Positions 24,814 through 32,412 of a stretch of DNA of 57,120 nt are shown here, piece by piece (positions within the stretch are counted from its first letter, which is position 1; each line of letters begins with the position of its first letter). Source of the DNA: a bacterium (GTDB taxonomy: Bacteria > CAIWAD01); NCBI GenBank assembly GCA_030685015.1, contig JAUXWS010000075.1, forward strand, positions 1 through 57,120, in the 5' to 3' direction. The notes beneath the pieces were generated by a model. The model had not been told where the DNA came from. It searched no databases and saw only the letters and a program-made list of their open reading frames with translations. Position numbers and translations under genes: made by a program.

Positions 24814-25320
24814 GGGCCCTCGTCTGACAAGGCCTTGCGGCGCAAGCGCCGCCGCTTCCCGCTTTCTTTTCGCGAAAGGAAAGCGGGGCAAAGAAAAGGC
24901 TCGCAGACCCTGACCGCCGTTGTTTGTGACACGCGCGGGGTCGCGCGTATCAGCTTTTCCTGCTCACCATCTCTTCGGCCTCTGCGCGCGCATACGCTCC
25001 GACGCCGCGCTGCGCGCGACGTCCCGGCGTGGCGCACGCGACGAGGCCGAAAACAGGGACTGAACTTGCCAGGTGCATCTTCGCCGGGCGAGAGACATGG
25101 CCACGTGAGGTGAAGGCCGAGGGCCAACCGGCGGTTGGCCACGGCCTGAACCGAGAACATGGGTTGTCGATTCACCTGATGCGGCCCTCTGTCCGACGCC
25201 CGCCGTGAGGCGGGCTAGTTAGGGCCCGGAGTGTCTTGGAGAGCGCTTCTTTGGCCCACCTTTCTTCTCGCTGGAAGAAAGGTGGGAAGGTGGCGCGCCG
25301 CTGGCGCCGCAAGACGTTGC
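24814..25320 (-). repeat. Composite dispersed repeat, copy B (inverted)
   Basis: Reverse-complement counterpart of 109-585. Module Y at 24814-24993 matches 409-585, and module X at about 25134-25310 matches about 110-282. Hairpins include CCCGCTTTC at 24858-24866 with its complement at 24879-24887 and a GGCGC-AA-GCGCC stem. The gene-free stretch 24763-25452 consists of this repeat plus ~130 bases before tRNA-Ser. Open frames within it are not credible proteins. Confidence 0.85.
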
Positions 25321-25412
25321 CGAAGGGATGGACGGGATCCCAATTTTCGTTGGGATGAACACGACGCTTGGATGACATGGTCTGGCATGTCGGACCTGGG
25401 GGATTCCCCCGC

Positions 25413-25442
25413 TTGGTCCGGCGCTCGCCCCTGTGCTACCTT
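25413..25442 (+). promoter_or_regulatory. Promoter of tRNA-Ser
   Basis: TTGGTC (25413-25418), 18 bases, TACCTT (25437-25442), ten bases before the mature tRNA 5' end. The same -10 hexamer precedes tRNA-Val at 37104. Confidence 0.5.
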
Positions 25443-25452
25443 GGCCCCCGAC

Positions 25453-25541
25453 GGAGGAGTGCCGGAGTGGTTGAACGGGACGGACTCGAAATCCGTTGTG
25501 CGCCTCGTTGCGCACCGTGGGTTCGAATCCCACCTCCTCCG
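25453..25541 (+). tRNA. tRNA-Ser (anticodon CGA)
   Basis: 89 nt with a 7-bp acceptor stem (GGAGGAG/CTCCTCC), discriminator G, long variable arm, T arm with GTTCGAATC, and anticodon stem ACGGA/TCCGT around CTCGAAA, so the anticodon is CGA (reads UCG). The CCA end is not encoded. Confidence 0.95.
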
Positions 25542-25618
25542 CTGCAGGGCCTCGCCGACGCGGGGCCTTGTCTTGCCCGCCGCTCATGACCACAGTGCGC
25601 CATGCAAGTGGAGGCCGG

Positions 25619-26974
25619 ATGAACAGTGCTGATCTGCTGCGCACCCTGCGCGCGTTCATCGAAGACCGCTTCCACCTAGGGGAGGACCGCCTGCCCGAGG
25701 AGGAGGTGGGGGCCGCCATCCGCAAGGGCGTCGAGTTCCGCGGCCTCAACGTGTGGGTGCTGGTCTGCGCCATCATGATCGCCTCCGTCGGGCTCAACAT
25801 GAACTCCACGGCGGTCATCATCGGCGCCATGCTTATCTCGCCCCTGATGGGTCCCATCATGGGGGTCGGCCTGGCCGTGGGCATCCTCGACTGGACCCTT
25901 TACAAGAAGTCCATCAAGAATTTCACTGTGATGGTGGTGGTCAGCCTGGGCACGGCCACCCTCTACTTCCTGCTCAGCCCCATTTCCCAGGCCCGCTCCG
26001 AGCTGCTGGCCCGCACCACGCCCACCATCTGGGACGTGCTCATCGCCCTCTTCGGCGGCATGGCCGGCATCGTCGCCGCGGCCAGCCGGGAACGGGGCAA
26101 CGTGCTGCCCGGGGTGGCCATCGCCACCGCGTTGATGCCGCCCCTCTGCACCTCCGGTTACTGCCTGGCCACCGCCCAGTGGACCTATCTGGCCGGCGCC
26201 CTCTACCTCTTCCTTATCAACACGGTTTTCATCAGCCTGGGCACCCTGGCCGTGGTGCGCGTGCTCCGCTTCAGCCACGTCTCCTTCAGCGATCCCGCCT
26301 TGCTCGCCCGCGTGCGGCGCGTCATCCTCATGGTGGTGGTGATCACGGTGGGTCCCAGCCTCTACCTGGCCTGGGGCATGGTCCGCCAATCCGTCCTCGA
26401 GCAGAACCTGCAGAACTTCCTCAGAAAGGAGTTCCGCTTCGCCGAGGCACGCGTGCTCTCCTGGGAGCTGGATCGCTCGACCCGGCCCACCCGCCTGGAC
26501 TTGTACTTGATCGGGACGCCCCTGGAAGACGAGGTGGTGGCCATGTTGCAGGCCAGGCGGGCGGATTACCGCCTGCAGGACGTGGAGCTGGTGCTGCACC
26601 AGGACCAGCCGGGTTCCTGGGCCGAGGCCGATGGCCGGCGGGCCGACCTGCTGGAGGACCTCTACCGGCGCCGCGAGTCGGAGCTGGGGGACCTGGGGCA
26701 GCGCGCCCGCCTGCTGGAGGCCCGGCTTCAATTCTGGCATCTGGACGAGGAGCGGCTGGACAAGCTGGCCCGGGAGGCGCGGGCCGTCTTCCCCGACCTG
26801 GGCGAGATCGCCGCCGCCCCGGCCATCCTGCACGGCGAGGCGGTGGGGGATACCGTCCTGCTCGTGCTGGCCCGGGGCAAGAAGACCCTGCGACGGGATA
26901 CGCGCAACCGTCTGGAGGCCTGGCTGGGCGAACGCTACGATCGGCGGCGGGTGGTCCTCCTCCCCGAGCGCTGA
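25619..26974 (+). CDS. DUF389-family membrane protein
   Basis: 451 residues. The N-terminal two thirds carry five to six transmembrane segments, and the DUF389 hallmark is clear (NSTAVIIGAMLISPLMGPIM, then ATALMPPLCTSGY, then GALYLFLINTVFISLG). The C-terminal ~170 residues are soluble and charged, with a coiled segment (LEDLYRRRESELGDLGQRARLLEAR). The family is widespread but its function is not established. ATG 25619 follows GGAGG; longer frames would run back into tRNA-Ser. It is followed after ~90 bases by the DUF6754-type cluster, a possible functional neighbour. Confidence 0.85.
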   Translation: MNSADLLRTLRAFIEDRFHLGEDRLPEEEVGAAIRKGVEFRGLNVWVLVCAIMIASVGLNMNSTAVIIGAMLISPLMGPIMGVGLAVGILDWTLYKKSIKNFTVMVVVSLGTATLYFLLSPISQARSELLARTTPTIWDVLIALFGGMAGIVAAASRERGNVLPGVAIATALMPPLCTSGYCLATAQWTYLAGALYLFLINTVFISLGTLAVVRVLRFSHVSFSDPALLARVRRVILMVVVITVGPSLYLAWGMVRQSVLEQNLQNFLRKEFRFAEARVLSWELDRSTRPTRLDLYLIGTPLEDEVVAMLQARRADYRLQDVELVLHQDQPGSWAEADGRRADLLEDLYRRRESELGDLGQRARLLEARLQFWHLDEERLDKLAREARAVFPDLGEIAAAPAILHGEAVGDTVLLVLARGKKTLRRDTRNRLEAWLGERYDRRRVVLLPER

Positions 26975-27063
26975 CCCCTGCCGGCTTTCCGCTCCCCCGG
27001 TGGTTCGCTACACTTTGGCCGCGCCCGACACTGTCCGCCAGCCACACTCGGTTCGGGGGTTCC

Positions 27064-27897
27064 ATGCCGTTTGCACCAGCCCAGGTCGCCCTGGGGACGC
27101 TCAACCTGAGCGCGGGGCAGATCACCGTCTTTTTGGCCGTCCTCCTCATGGTGGTCCTGCTCGCCTATTTCTACCAGCGCATCAAGAAGGATCCGGGGGG
27201 CCTCTTCATCCGCCGCATCGCCGGCATCGACGCCATCGAGGAGGCGGTGGGCCGCTGCACGGAGATGGGCCGTCCCATCCTCTACGTGCCCGGCATCGAG
27301 GACATGCAGGACATCCAGACGATCGCCTCCATGCTCATCCTGGGCAAGGTGTCCGAGACGGCGGCCCGCTACAAGACCGAGATCTTCGTCCCCTGCCGCA
27401 TTCCCTTCGTCATGAGCGTGGCCGAGGAGATGGTGCGCCAGGGATTCTACAACGCCGGCGTCCCCGAAGACCACAAGCCCGGCAACATCAGCTTCATCTC
27501 CGACGAGCAGTTCGCCTTCACCGCCGGCGTCAACGGCATCATGCTGCGCGAACGCCCGGCCGCCAACCTGATGCTGGGCCGTTTCTTCGCGGAATCCCTC
27601 ATCCTCTCGGAGACGGGCTTCGAGGCGAAGGCGATCCAGGTGGCGGGCACGGCCGAGGTCACCCAGCTGCCCTTCTTCATCGCCGCCTGCGACTACGTGC
27701 TGATCGGGGAGGAGCTCTTCGCCGCCTCGGCCTACCTCAGCCGCGACCCCAAGCTGCTCTCCAACCTCAAGGCGACGGATTGGTACAAGATCATCTGCAT
27801 CACCGTCATCCTGCTCGGCTCCCTGCTCGTCACCCTGGACTCCCTGGGTTGGCTGGAGGGGGCGGGCCGCTTCCGCGATTTCTTCCTGATCCAGTAG
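27064..27897 (+). CDS. DUF6754-like membrane protein (cluster gene 1)
   Basis: 277 residues: one N-terminal membrane helix (ITVFLAVLLMVVLLAYFY), a ~200-residue soluble domain (GRPILYVPGIEDMQDIQTIA, FVMSVAEEMVRQGFYNAG, GRFFAESLILSETGFEAKAI, VAGTAEVTQLPFFIAACDYV) and a C-terminal membrane helix (IICITVILLGSLLVTL). I recognise this as the type of protein carried as DUF6754 in several candidate phyla; no function is known. It heads four consecutive genes (27064-31267) that overlap or nearly touch. The soluble domain with its paired flanking helices suggests a membrane-bound scaffold or sensor, which is inference only. Confidence 0.7.
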   Translation: MPFAPAQVALGTLNLSAGQITVFLAVLLMVVLLAYFYQRIKKDPGGLFIRRIAGIDAIEEAVGRCTEMGRPILYVPGIEDMQDIQTIASMLILGKVSETAARYKTEIFVPCRIPFVMSVAEEMVRQGFYNAGVPEDHKPGNISFISDEQFAFTAGVNGIMLRERPAANLMLGRFFAESLILSETGFEAKAIQVAGTAEVTQLPFFIAACDYVLIGEELFAASAYLSRDPKLLSNLKATDWYKIICITVILLGSLLVTLDSLGWLEGAGRFRDFFLIQ

Positions 27898-27942
27898 GAT
27901 GGGCCGCGTCACCATCGGGCAACAAGGGAAACCCCGCCACGC

Positions 27943-28563
27943 ATGAAAAAAGAGATCCCCCTGCTCATCGCCTTCCTCCTGGGCACCTGGATGATCCTGG
28001 AGAACTTCCTGACAGGAATTCCGCGGGTGGGCCAGGTCAAGGAAGTGATCACCAACGGCGGCATCGTGATCATGGCCTTCACCTATGTGCTGGGCATCTA
28101 CAGCATCGTCTCGGTCAATGTGACGCGCATCCGCCGCGGCATTGACGTGGTGCCCAAGATCGCCCTCCTGACCGCCCTCGTCCTCATGGTGTCCATGGGC
28201 TTCTGGCGCGGCATCGCCGAGGGGAGCCCCTTCAACTGGCTCTACCTCAACCTCTACGTGCCCCTCCAGGCCACCATGTTCAGCCTGCTTGCCTTCTACA
28301 TCGCCAGCGCCGCCTTCCGCGCCTTCCGCGCCCGCAGCGTGGAGGCCACCCTGCTCCTCGTCTGCGCCACGCTGGTGATGGTGGGCCGCATCCCGCTGGG
28401 GGAGAAGATCTGGAGCGCCTTTCCCGCCATCAGCGACTGGATCATGAACTTCCCCAACCTGGCGGGCAAGCGCGCCATCATGATCGGTGCCGCCCTGGGG
28501 GCCATCTCGACGGGCCTGCGGGTCATCCTCGGCCTGGAGCGCAGCTACCTGGGAGGCGAGTGA
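27943..28563 (+). CDS. Polytopic membrane protein of unknown function (cluster gene 2)
   Basis: 206 residues with about six predicted membrane segments (IPLLIAFLLGTWMILENFL, GIVIMAFTYVLGIYSIV, IALLTALVLMVSMGFW, YVPLQATMFSLLAFYIAS, ATLLLVCATLVMVGRI, RAIMIGAALGAISTGLRVI). There is a short conserved-looking loop (LGEKIWSAFPAISDWIMNFPN). I know no family name. It lies 45 bases after the DUF6754-like gene, and its stop overlaps the next start, so it belongs to the same transcription unit. Probably the membrane core of the cluster. Confidence 0.65.
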   Translation: MKKEIPLLIAFLLGTWMILENFLTGIPRVGQVKEVITNGGIVIMAFTYVLGIYSIVSVNVTRIRRGIDVVPKIALLTALVLMVSMGFWRGIAEGSPFNWLYLNLYVPLQATMFSLLAFYIASAAFRAFRARSVEATLLLVCATLVMVGRIPLGEKIWSAFPAISDWIMNFPNLAGKRAIMIGAALGAISTGLRVILGLERSYLGGE

Positions 28564-29414
28564 TGAAGACCCTCACCCGCTGGCTCACGCGCTTCCTGGC
28601 CCTGGACCGCCGCTGGATCTTCCTCCTGATGGCGCTGTGCATCCTCACGCCGCTCATCGTGCCCTTCGGCCTCCCCTTCCGGCCGGATCCCGCCGTGCAG
28701 CGCCTCTACCAGGCGATCGAGGATCTCGACGAAGGCTCCCTCGTCCTCATCTCCTGCGACTACGATCCCGGCTCCAAGCCCGAATTGCAACCCTTCACCG
28801 AGGCGCTCTTCCACCATCTGTTCCGGCGCAAGCTGAAGGTGGTGGTGAGCTGCCTCTGGCCCGGCGCGCCGCCCCTGGTCAACCAGGCCATCGCCCAGGC
28901 CCTGGCCGTGGAGGAGATCCGGGCGCTGGGCCTGCAGGACAAGATTGACTACGTCAACCTGGGCTACAAGGATGGCCGCCAGCTGGCCATGCTGGGCATG
29001 GGGGAGAACATCCACGCCACCTTCCCCAAGAGCTACGACGGCACGCCCATCGCCCAGATCCCCATCATGCAGCGGATGCGCAAGCTGGGCGACAGCGACC
29101 TCTTCGTCAACGTGTCGGGCGGCAGCCCGGGCACCAAGGAATGGGTGGAGACAGCCCAGGGCCGCTTCGGCCTGCGCATGGTCGCCTCCTGCACGGCGGT
29201 GATGGCGCCGGACAACATCCCCTACTACGAGGCGGGCCAACTCGTCGGGCTGGCGGGCGGGATGAAGGGCAGCGCCGACTACGAGCTGCTGGTGGGCGTG
29301 CCGGGGACGGCCACCCGCGGCATGGACGCCCAGAGCTTCGGCCACCTGCTCATCATCGCTTTCATCGCGCTGGGCAACGTGGCCTACTTCACGACGCGCG
29401 GGAGGAAGCACTGA
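28563..29414 (+). CDS. Two-helix membrane protein with large soluble domain (cluster gene 3)
   Basis: 283 residues. An N-terminal membrane helix (WIFLLMALCILTPLIVPF), a ~220-residue soluble domain and a C-terminal helix (FGHLLIIAFIALGNVAYF). The soluble domain has an alternating beta/alpha pattern (GSLVLISCDYDPGSKPELQP, RKLKVVVSCLWPGAPPLVN, DKIDYVNLGYKDGRQLAML, FGLRMVASCTAVMAPDN) suggesting a Rossmann-like fold; the two ends of the chain sit in the membrane. No named family. ATG 28563 overlaps the previous stop and this gene's stop overlaps the next ATG, so translation is coupled. Confidence 0.65.
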   Translation: MKTLTRWLTRFLALDRRWIFLLMALCILTPLIVPFGLPFRPDPAVQRLYQAIEDLDEGSLVLISCDYDPGSKPELQPFTEALFHHLFRRKLKVVVSCLWPGAPPLVNQAIAQALAVEEIRALGLQDKIDYVNLGYKDGRQLAMLGMGENIHATFPKSYDGTPIAQIPIMQRMRKLGDSDLFVNVSGGSPGTKEWVETAQGRFGLRMVASCTAVMAPDNIPYYEAGQLVGLAGGMKGSADYELLVGVPGTATRGMDAQSFGHLLIIAFIALGNVAYFTTRGRKH

Positions 29415-31267
29415 TGCTGGACTGGCTTTTCTCCGCGGAGGCCCTGGGCGCCTTCCTGACCTGCTTCGCCACGCTGATGATCTTCAGCTTCCTCTACAAG
29501 GACAACCCCTACTACAAGTTCGCCGAGCACGTCTTCGTGGGCACCTCCACCGGCTACGGCATCACCCTGGTCTGGTTCCAGATCTTGCGCCCCAACCTGG
29601 TGGACCGCCTGCTGCCGCCGGTGGACGCCGTCAAGCAGTTGCTCTTCCGCCAGGGCCGCCTGCTGCCCGAGGACTACCTGGCCTACGATGTCGGGCTGTG
29701 GGAGCGCCTCGCCCACGGCCAGTTCATCTACTACCTCTTCCTGGCCCTGGGCATCCTCATGCTCTTCAAGATCAGCCGCAAGCTGCACTGGCTCAGCCGC
29801 TGGCCGCTCGCCTATGTGATCGGCGCCTTCGCCGGCATCCAGATCATCCAATCGGCCCAGGGCGCCCTCATCCCCCAGCTGGAAGCCACCATGAAGGACT
29901 TCACGGGCCGGGAGACGATCACGACCACGCTGACCGAGGGCGGCGTGCTGCCCCTGGGCGAGCTGGAGGCCCGGCGCGCCCACCAGGTGGCGACCATCAG
30001 CGGCTGGATGGCGCCGCTGGATTCGGCCGGCGCCGTGCGCGCCGGCACGGCCTGGCAACGGGAGCTGGAGATCCGCCTCAACCGGCTCGCCTCCGTCGAC
30101 GACCCTGCGGCGGCGGGGGTCGGCGTGCGCGACGCCTTCAAGACCATGCGTGTCCGCCAGGCCGAGCTGGTCTCCCGCGACACCGACTTCGAAGCGCTGC
30201 TCTGCCGGGAGCTGGGCGGCCGTCCGCTGGAGGAGGCGCTGCTGGTGGCCGCCGGGCAGGAGCCGGGCCTGGAAGACTCCACGCGGGCCGCCCGCCTGGA
30301 GACGCTCGTCCTGCGGCGGGAGGATCTGGCCCGGCTCGAGCAGGAGCTGGCGCCCTGGCAGGAGCGGCTGGCCCTGGTCTCCACCCGTGTCTGGCTGGAG
30401 TTTCCCCTGGGCCGCGCGGCGTTGGTGGAGGGCTTCGCCCCCCGGCTGGAGCTGCCCCCCCCCGTGGCGGCGGAGGCCCTCGCCTTTCCACCGGACCGCC
30501 CGCCATTGGTGCAGGTCCTGAAGGAGAGCGGCTTCACGGGCGGCGCGGCGCGGGACTGGAGCCTGCCCGTGACGCGGCGGCTGGCCGACTCCCTGCTCAG
30601 CGAGGTCAATCCCCGACCCGACCGCCTGGCCGACTGGAACGCGGCCCAACTGGACGACCTCCTGCGGCGCCTCGCTCCCGTCCCCGGCAGCCTGCGCGCC
30701 GAACTGGAGGCCCGCCTCGACCTTTTCGCCCACCTGCCGGCCGAGGCCCGCGCCGCCGCCGAGACGGACTTCCTCGCCTTCTGGAGCCGCGGCCTGCGCC
30801 GGGAGCTGCGCGACCTGCGTCAGACCTGGCTGCTGGGCACCATCGCCACGCACAGCTCGCCGGAGTTGTCCACGCCCTTCACCCGCGAGCAGTCCGCCGC
30901 TCTCCGGGCCGATCCCGCCGCCTACCTGGCCGCCCATGGGGTGGAGGTCTCGGCCGGCCAGGTGCGCCTGCGCATGCTGGTGGAGATCCTCTCCAACCTG
31001 CTCGTGGTGCTGGGCGTCTGCGCCGGCGTTTTCTACTTCTTCTTTTCGAAAAAGCACACGGGGGCGCTGGGCGCCGTGTCGAAGGTGGGCATCGCCTTCC
31101 TCATGATGAGCTTCGGCGCCAGTTTCGGCTACACGGTGATGGGCCGCATCAGCCTGGCCATCGGCCGCTTCCAGGATCTGCTGGCCTGGCCCTGGATGGC
31201 GGGCACGGCCCTGGTGGTGCTCGTCGTCGCCCTGGCCTTGGAGAGCCGCCGCATGGCCAAGGCCTGA
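29414..31267 (+). CDS. Polytopic membrane protein with long central insertion (cluster gene 4)
   Basis: 617 residues. About four membrane helices at the N-terminus (AEALGAFLTCFATLMIFSF; HVFVGTSTGYGITLVWF; FIYYLFLALGILMLF; LAYVIGAFAGIQIIQ), then a ~340-residue hydrophilic, Arg/Leu/Glu-rich region (about 165-510), then three helices (SNLLVVLGVCAGVFYFFF; GIAFLMMSFGASFGYTVMG; AGTALVVLVVALALES). The middle looks like an insertion into an otherwise compact membrane protein and is predicted mostly helical. ATG 29414 overlaps the upstream stop (TGATG). It closes the four-gene cluster; the next gene starts ~110 bases later in the exopolysaccharide group. Confidence 0.65.
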   Translation: MLDWLFSAEALGAFLTCFATLMIFSFLYKDNPYYKFAEHVFVGTSTGYGITLVWFQILRPNLVDRLLPPVDAVKQLLFRQGRLLPEDYLAYDVGLWERLAHGQFIYYLFLALGILMLFKISRKLHWLSRWPLAYVIGAFAGIQIIQSAQGALIPQLEATMKDFTGRETITTTLTEGGVLPLGELEARRAHQVATISGWMAPLDSAGAVRAGTAWQRELEIRLNRLASVDDPAAAGVGVRDAFKTMRVRQAELVSRDTDFEALLCRELGGRPLEEALLVAAGQEPGLEDSTRAARLETLVLRREDLARLEQELAPWQERLALVSTRVWLEFPLGRAALVEGFAPRLELPPPVAAEALAFPPDRPPLVQVLKESGFTGGAARDWSLPVTRRLADSLLSEVNPRPDRLADWNAAQLDDLLRRLAPVPGSLRAELEARLDLFAHLPAEARAAAETDFLAFWSRGLRRELRDLRQTWLLGTIATHSSPELSTPFTREQSAALRADPAAYLAAHGVEVSAGQVRLRMLVEILSNLLVVLGVCAGVFYFFFSKKHTGALGAVSKVGIAFLMMSFGASFGYTVMGRISLAIGRFQDLLAWPWMAGTALVVLVVALALESRRMAKA

Positions 31268-31375
31268 TCCGGGGCGAAGGACTGAGGTCCGCAATCACCC
31301 GGGCGACGACCGGCGTGACAGACCAGCCGGTTTGCGCCGGGAATGCCATCAAGAAACGAGCTGCAAGGGCGGGAC

Positions 31376-32374
31376 ATGAGACTGTTGGTGACGGGCGGGG
31401 CGGGCTTCATCGGCTCCAATTTCATCCGCTGGCTGCTGGAGCGCCAGCCGGACGTCACCGTGCTCAACCTGGACGCCCTCACCTACGCCGGCTGCCGCGA
31501 GAGCCTGGCCGACCTGGAGGGGGATCCTCGCTATGACTTCGTCCAGGGGGACATCCAGGACGAGGCGCTGGTCCACCGCCTGGTCGCCCGGACGGACGCC
31601 GTGGTCAACTTCGCGGCGGAAAGCCATGTGGACCGCAGCATCGCCGACCCCGACGTCTTCCTGCGCACCAATGTGCTGGGCCTGCGCGTGCTGCTCGACG
31701 CCGTGCGGGCGGTGGCGGGGTCCGGCCGGAACTGCCGACTGCTGCAGGTCTCCACCGACGAGGTCTACGGCGACCTGGGCGGGGGGGGCGGCTTTTTCAC
31801 GGAGGAGCGGGCCCTCGCCCCCTCCAGCCCCTACAGCGCCAGCAAGGCGGCGGGGGACCATCTGGTGGCGGCCTGGCGGCGCACCTACGGCCTGGACCTG
31901 GTGCTGACCCGCTGCAGCAACAACTACGGCCCCTACCAGTTCCCCGAGAAGCTCATCCCGCTCATGATCTGGCGGGCCACCCGCGGCGAAGAGCTGCCTG
32001 TGTACGGCCAGGGCCTCAACGTGCGGGACTGGCTCTACGTGGAGGACCACGTCGAGGCGCTCTGGACCGTCCTCACCCGCGCCGCGGCGGGAGCCGTCTA
32101 CAACATCGGCGGCGCCAACGAGTGGCGCAACATCGACATCGTCAAGCTGATCCTGCGGGAGCTGGACCGCCCCGAGTCGCTCATCCGCTTCGTGGCGGAC
32201 CGCCCCGGCCACGACCTGCGCTACGCCGTGGACGCCGCGCGCCTGGGGCGCGAGCTGGGTTGGCGCCCGCGCACGGACTTCGCGGAGGGCCTGCGCCGCA
32301 CCATCCGCTGGTACCGCGACCACGAGGCCTGGACGGAGCGTCTGCGCCGGCGGGTGGAGCACGCGCCAGGTTGA
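31376..32374 (+). CDS. rfbB: NDP-sugar dehydratase, dTDP-glucose 4,6-dehydratase type
   Basis: Short-chain dehydrogenase/reductase of about 332 residues. NAD-binding GGAGFIGSNF at the N-terminus, the TDEVYGDL segment (catalytic Thr, Asp, Glu positions of RmlB-type enzymes) and the YSASKAAGD motif with catalytic Tyr and Lys. SNNYGPYQFPEKLIPLMI is strongly typical of dTDP-glucose 4,6-dehydratase, which makes dTDP-4-keto-6-deoxyglucose for surface polysaccharides. ATG 31376 follows an AAGGGCGGG site; the start 33 bases upstream is weaker. No rfbA, rfbC or rfbD partner is present here, so a related dehydratase specificity remains possible. Confidence 0.85.
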   Translation: MRLLVTGGAGFIGSNFIRWLLERQPDVTVLNLDALTYAGCRESLADLEGDPRYDFVQGDIQDEALVHRLVARTDAVVNFAAESHVDRSIADPDVFLRTNVLGLRVLLDAVRAVAGSGRNCRLLQVSTDEVYGDLGGGGGFFTEERALAPSSPYSASKAAGDHLVAAWRRTYGLDLVLTRCSNNYGPYQFPEKLIPLMIWRATRGEELPVYGQGLNVRDWLYVEDHVEALWTVLTRAAAGAVYNIGGANEWRNIDIVKLILRELDRPESLIRFVADRPGHDLRYAVDAARLGRELGWRPRTDFAEGLRRTIRWYRDHEAWTERLRRRVEHAPG

Positions 32375-32412
32375 TCAGCCAGGACAGACCCAGTTGGAGG
32401 CATCGCCCCGCC

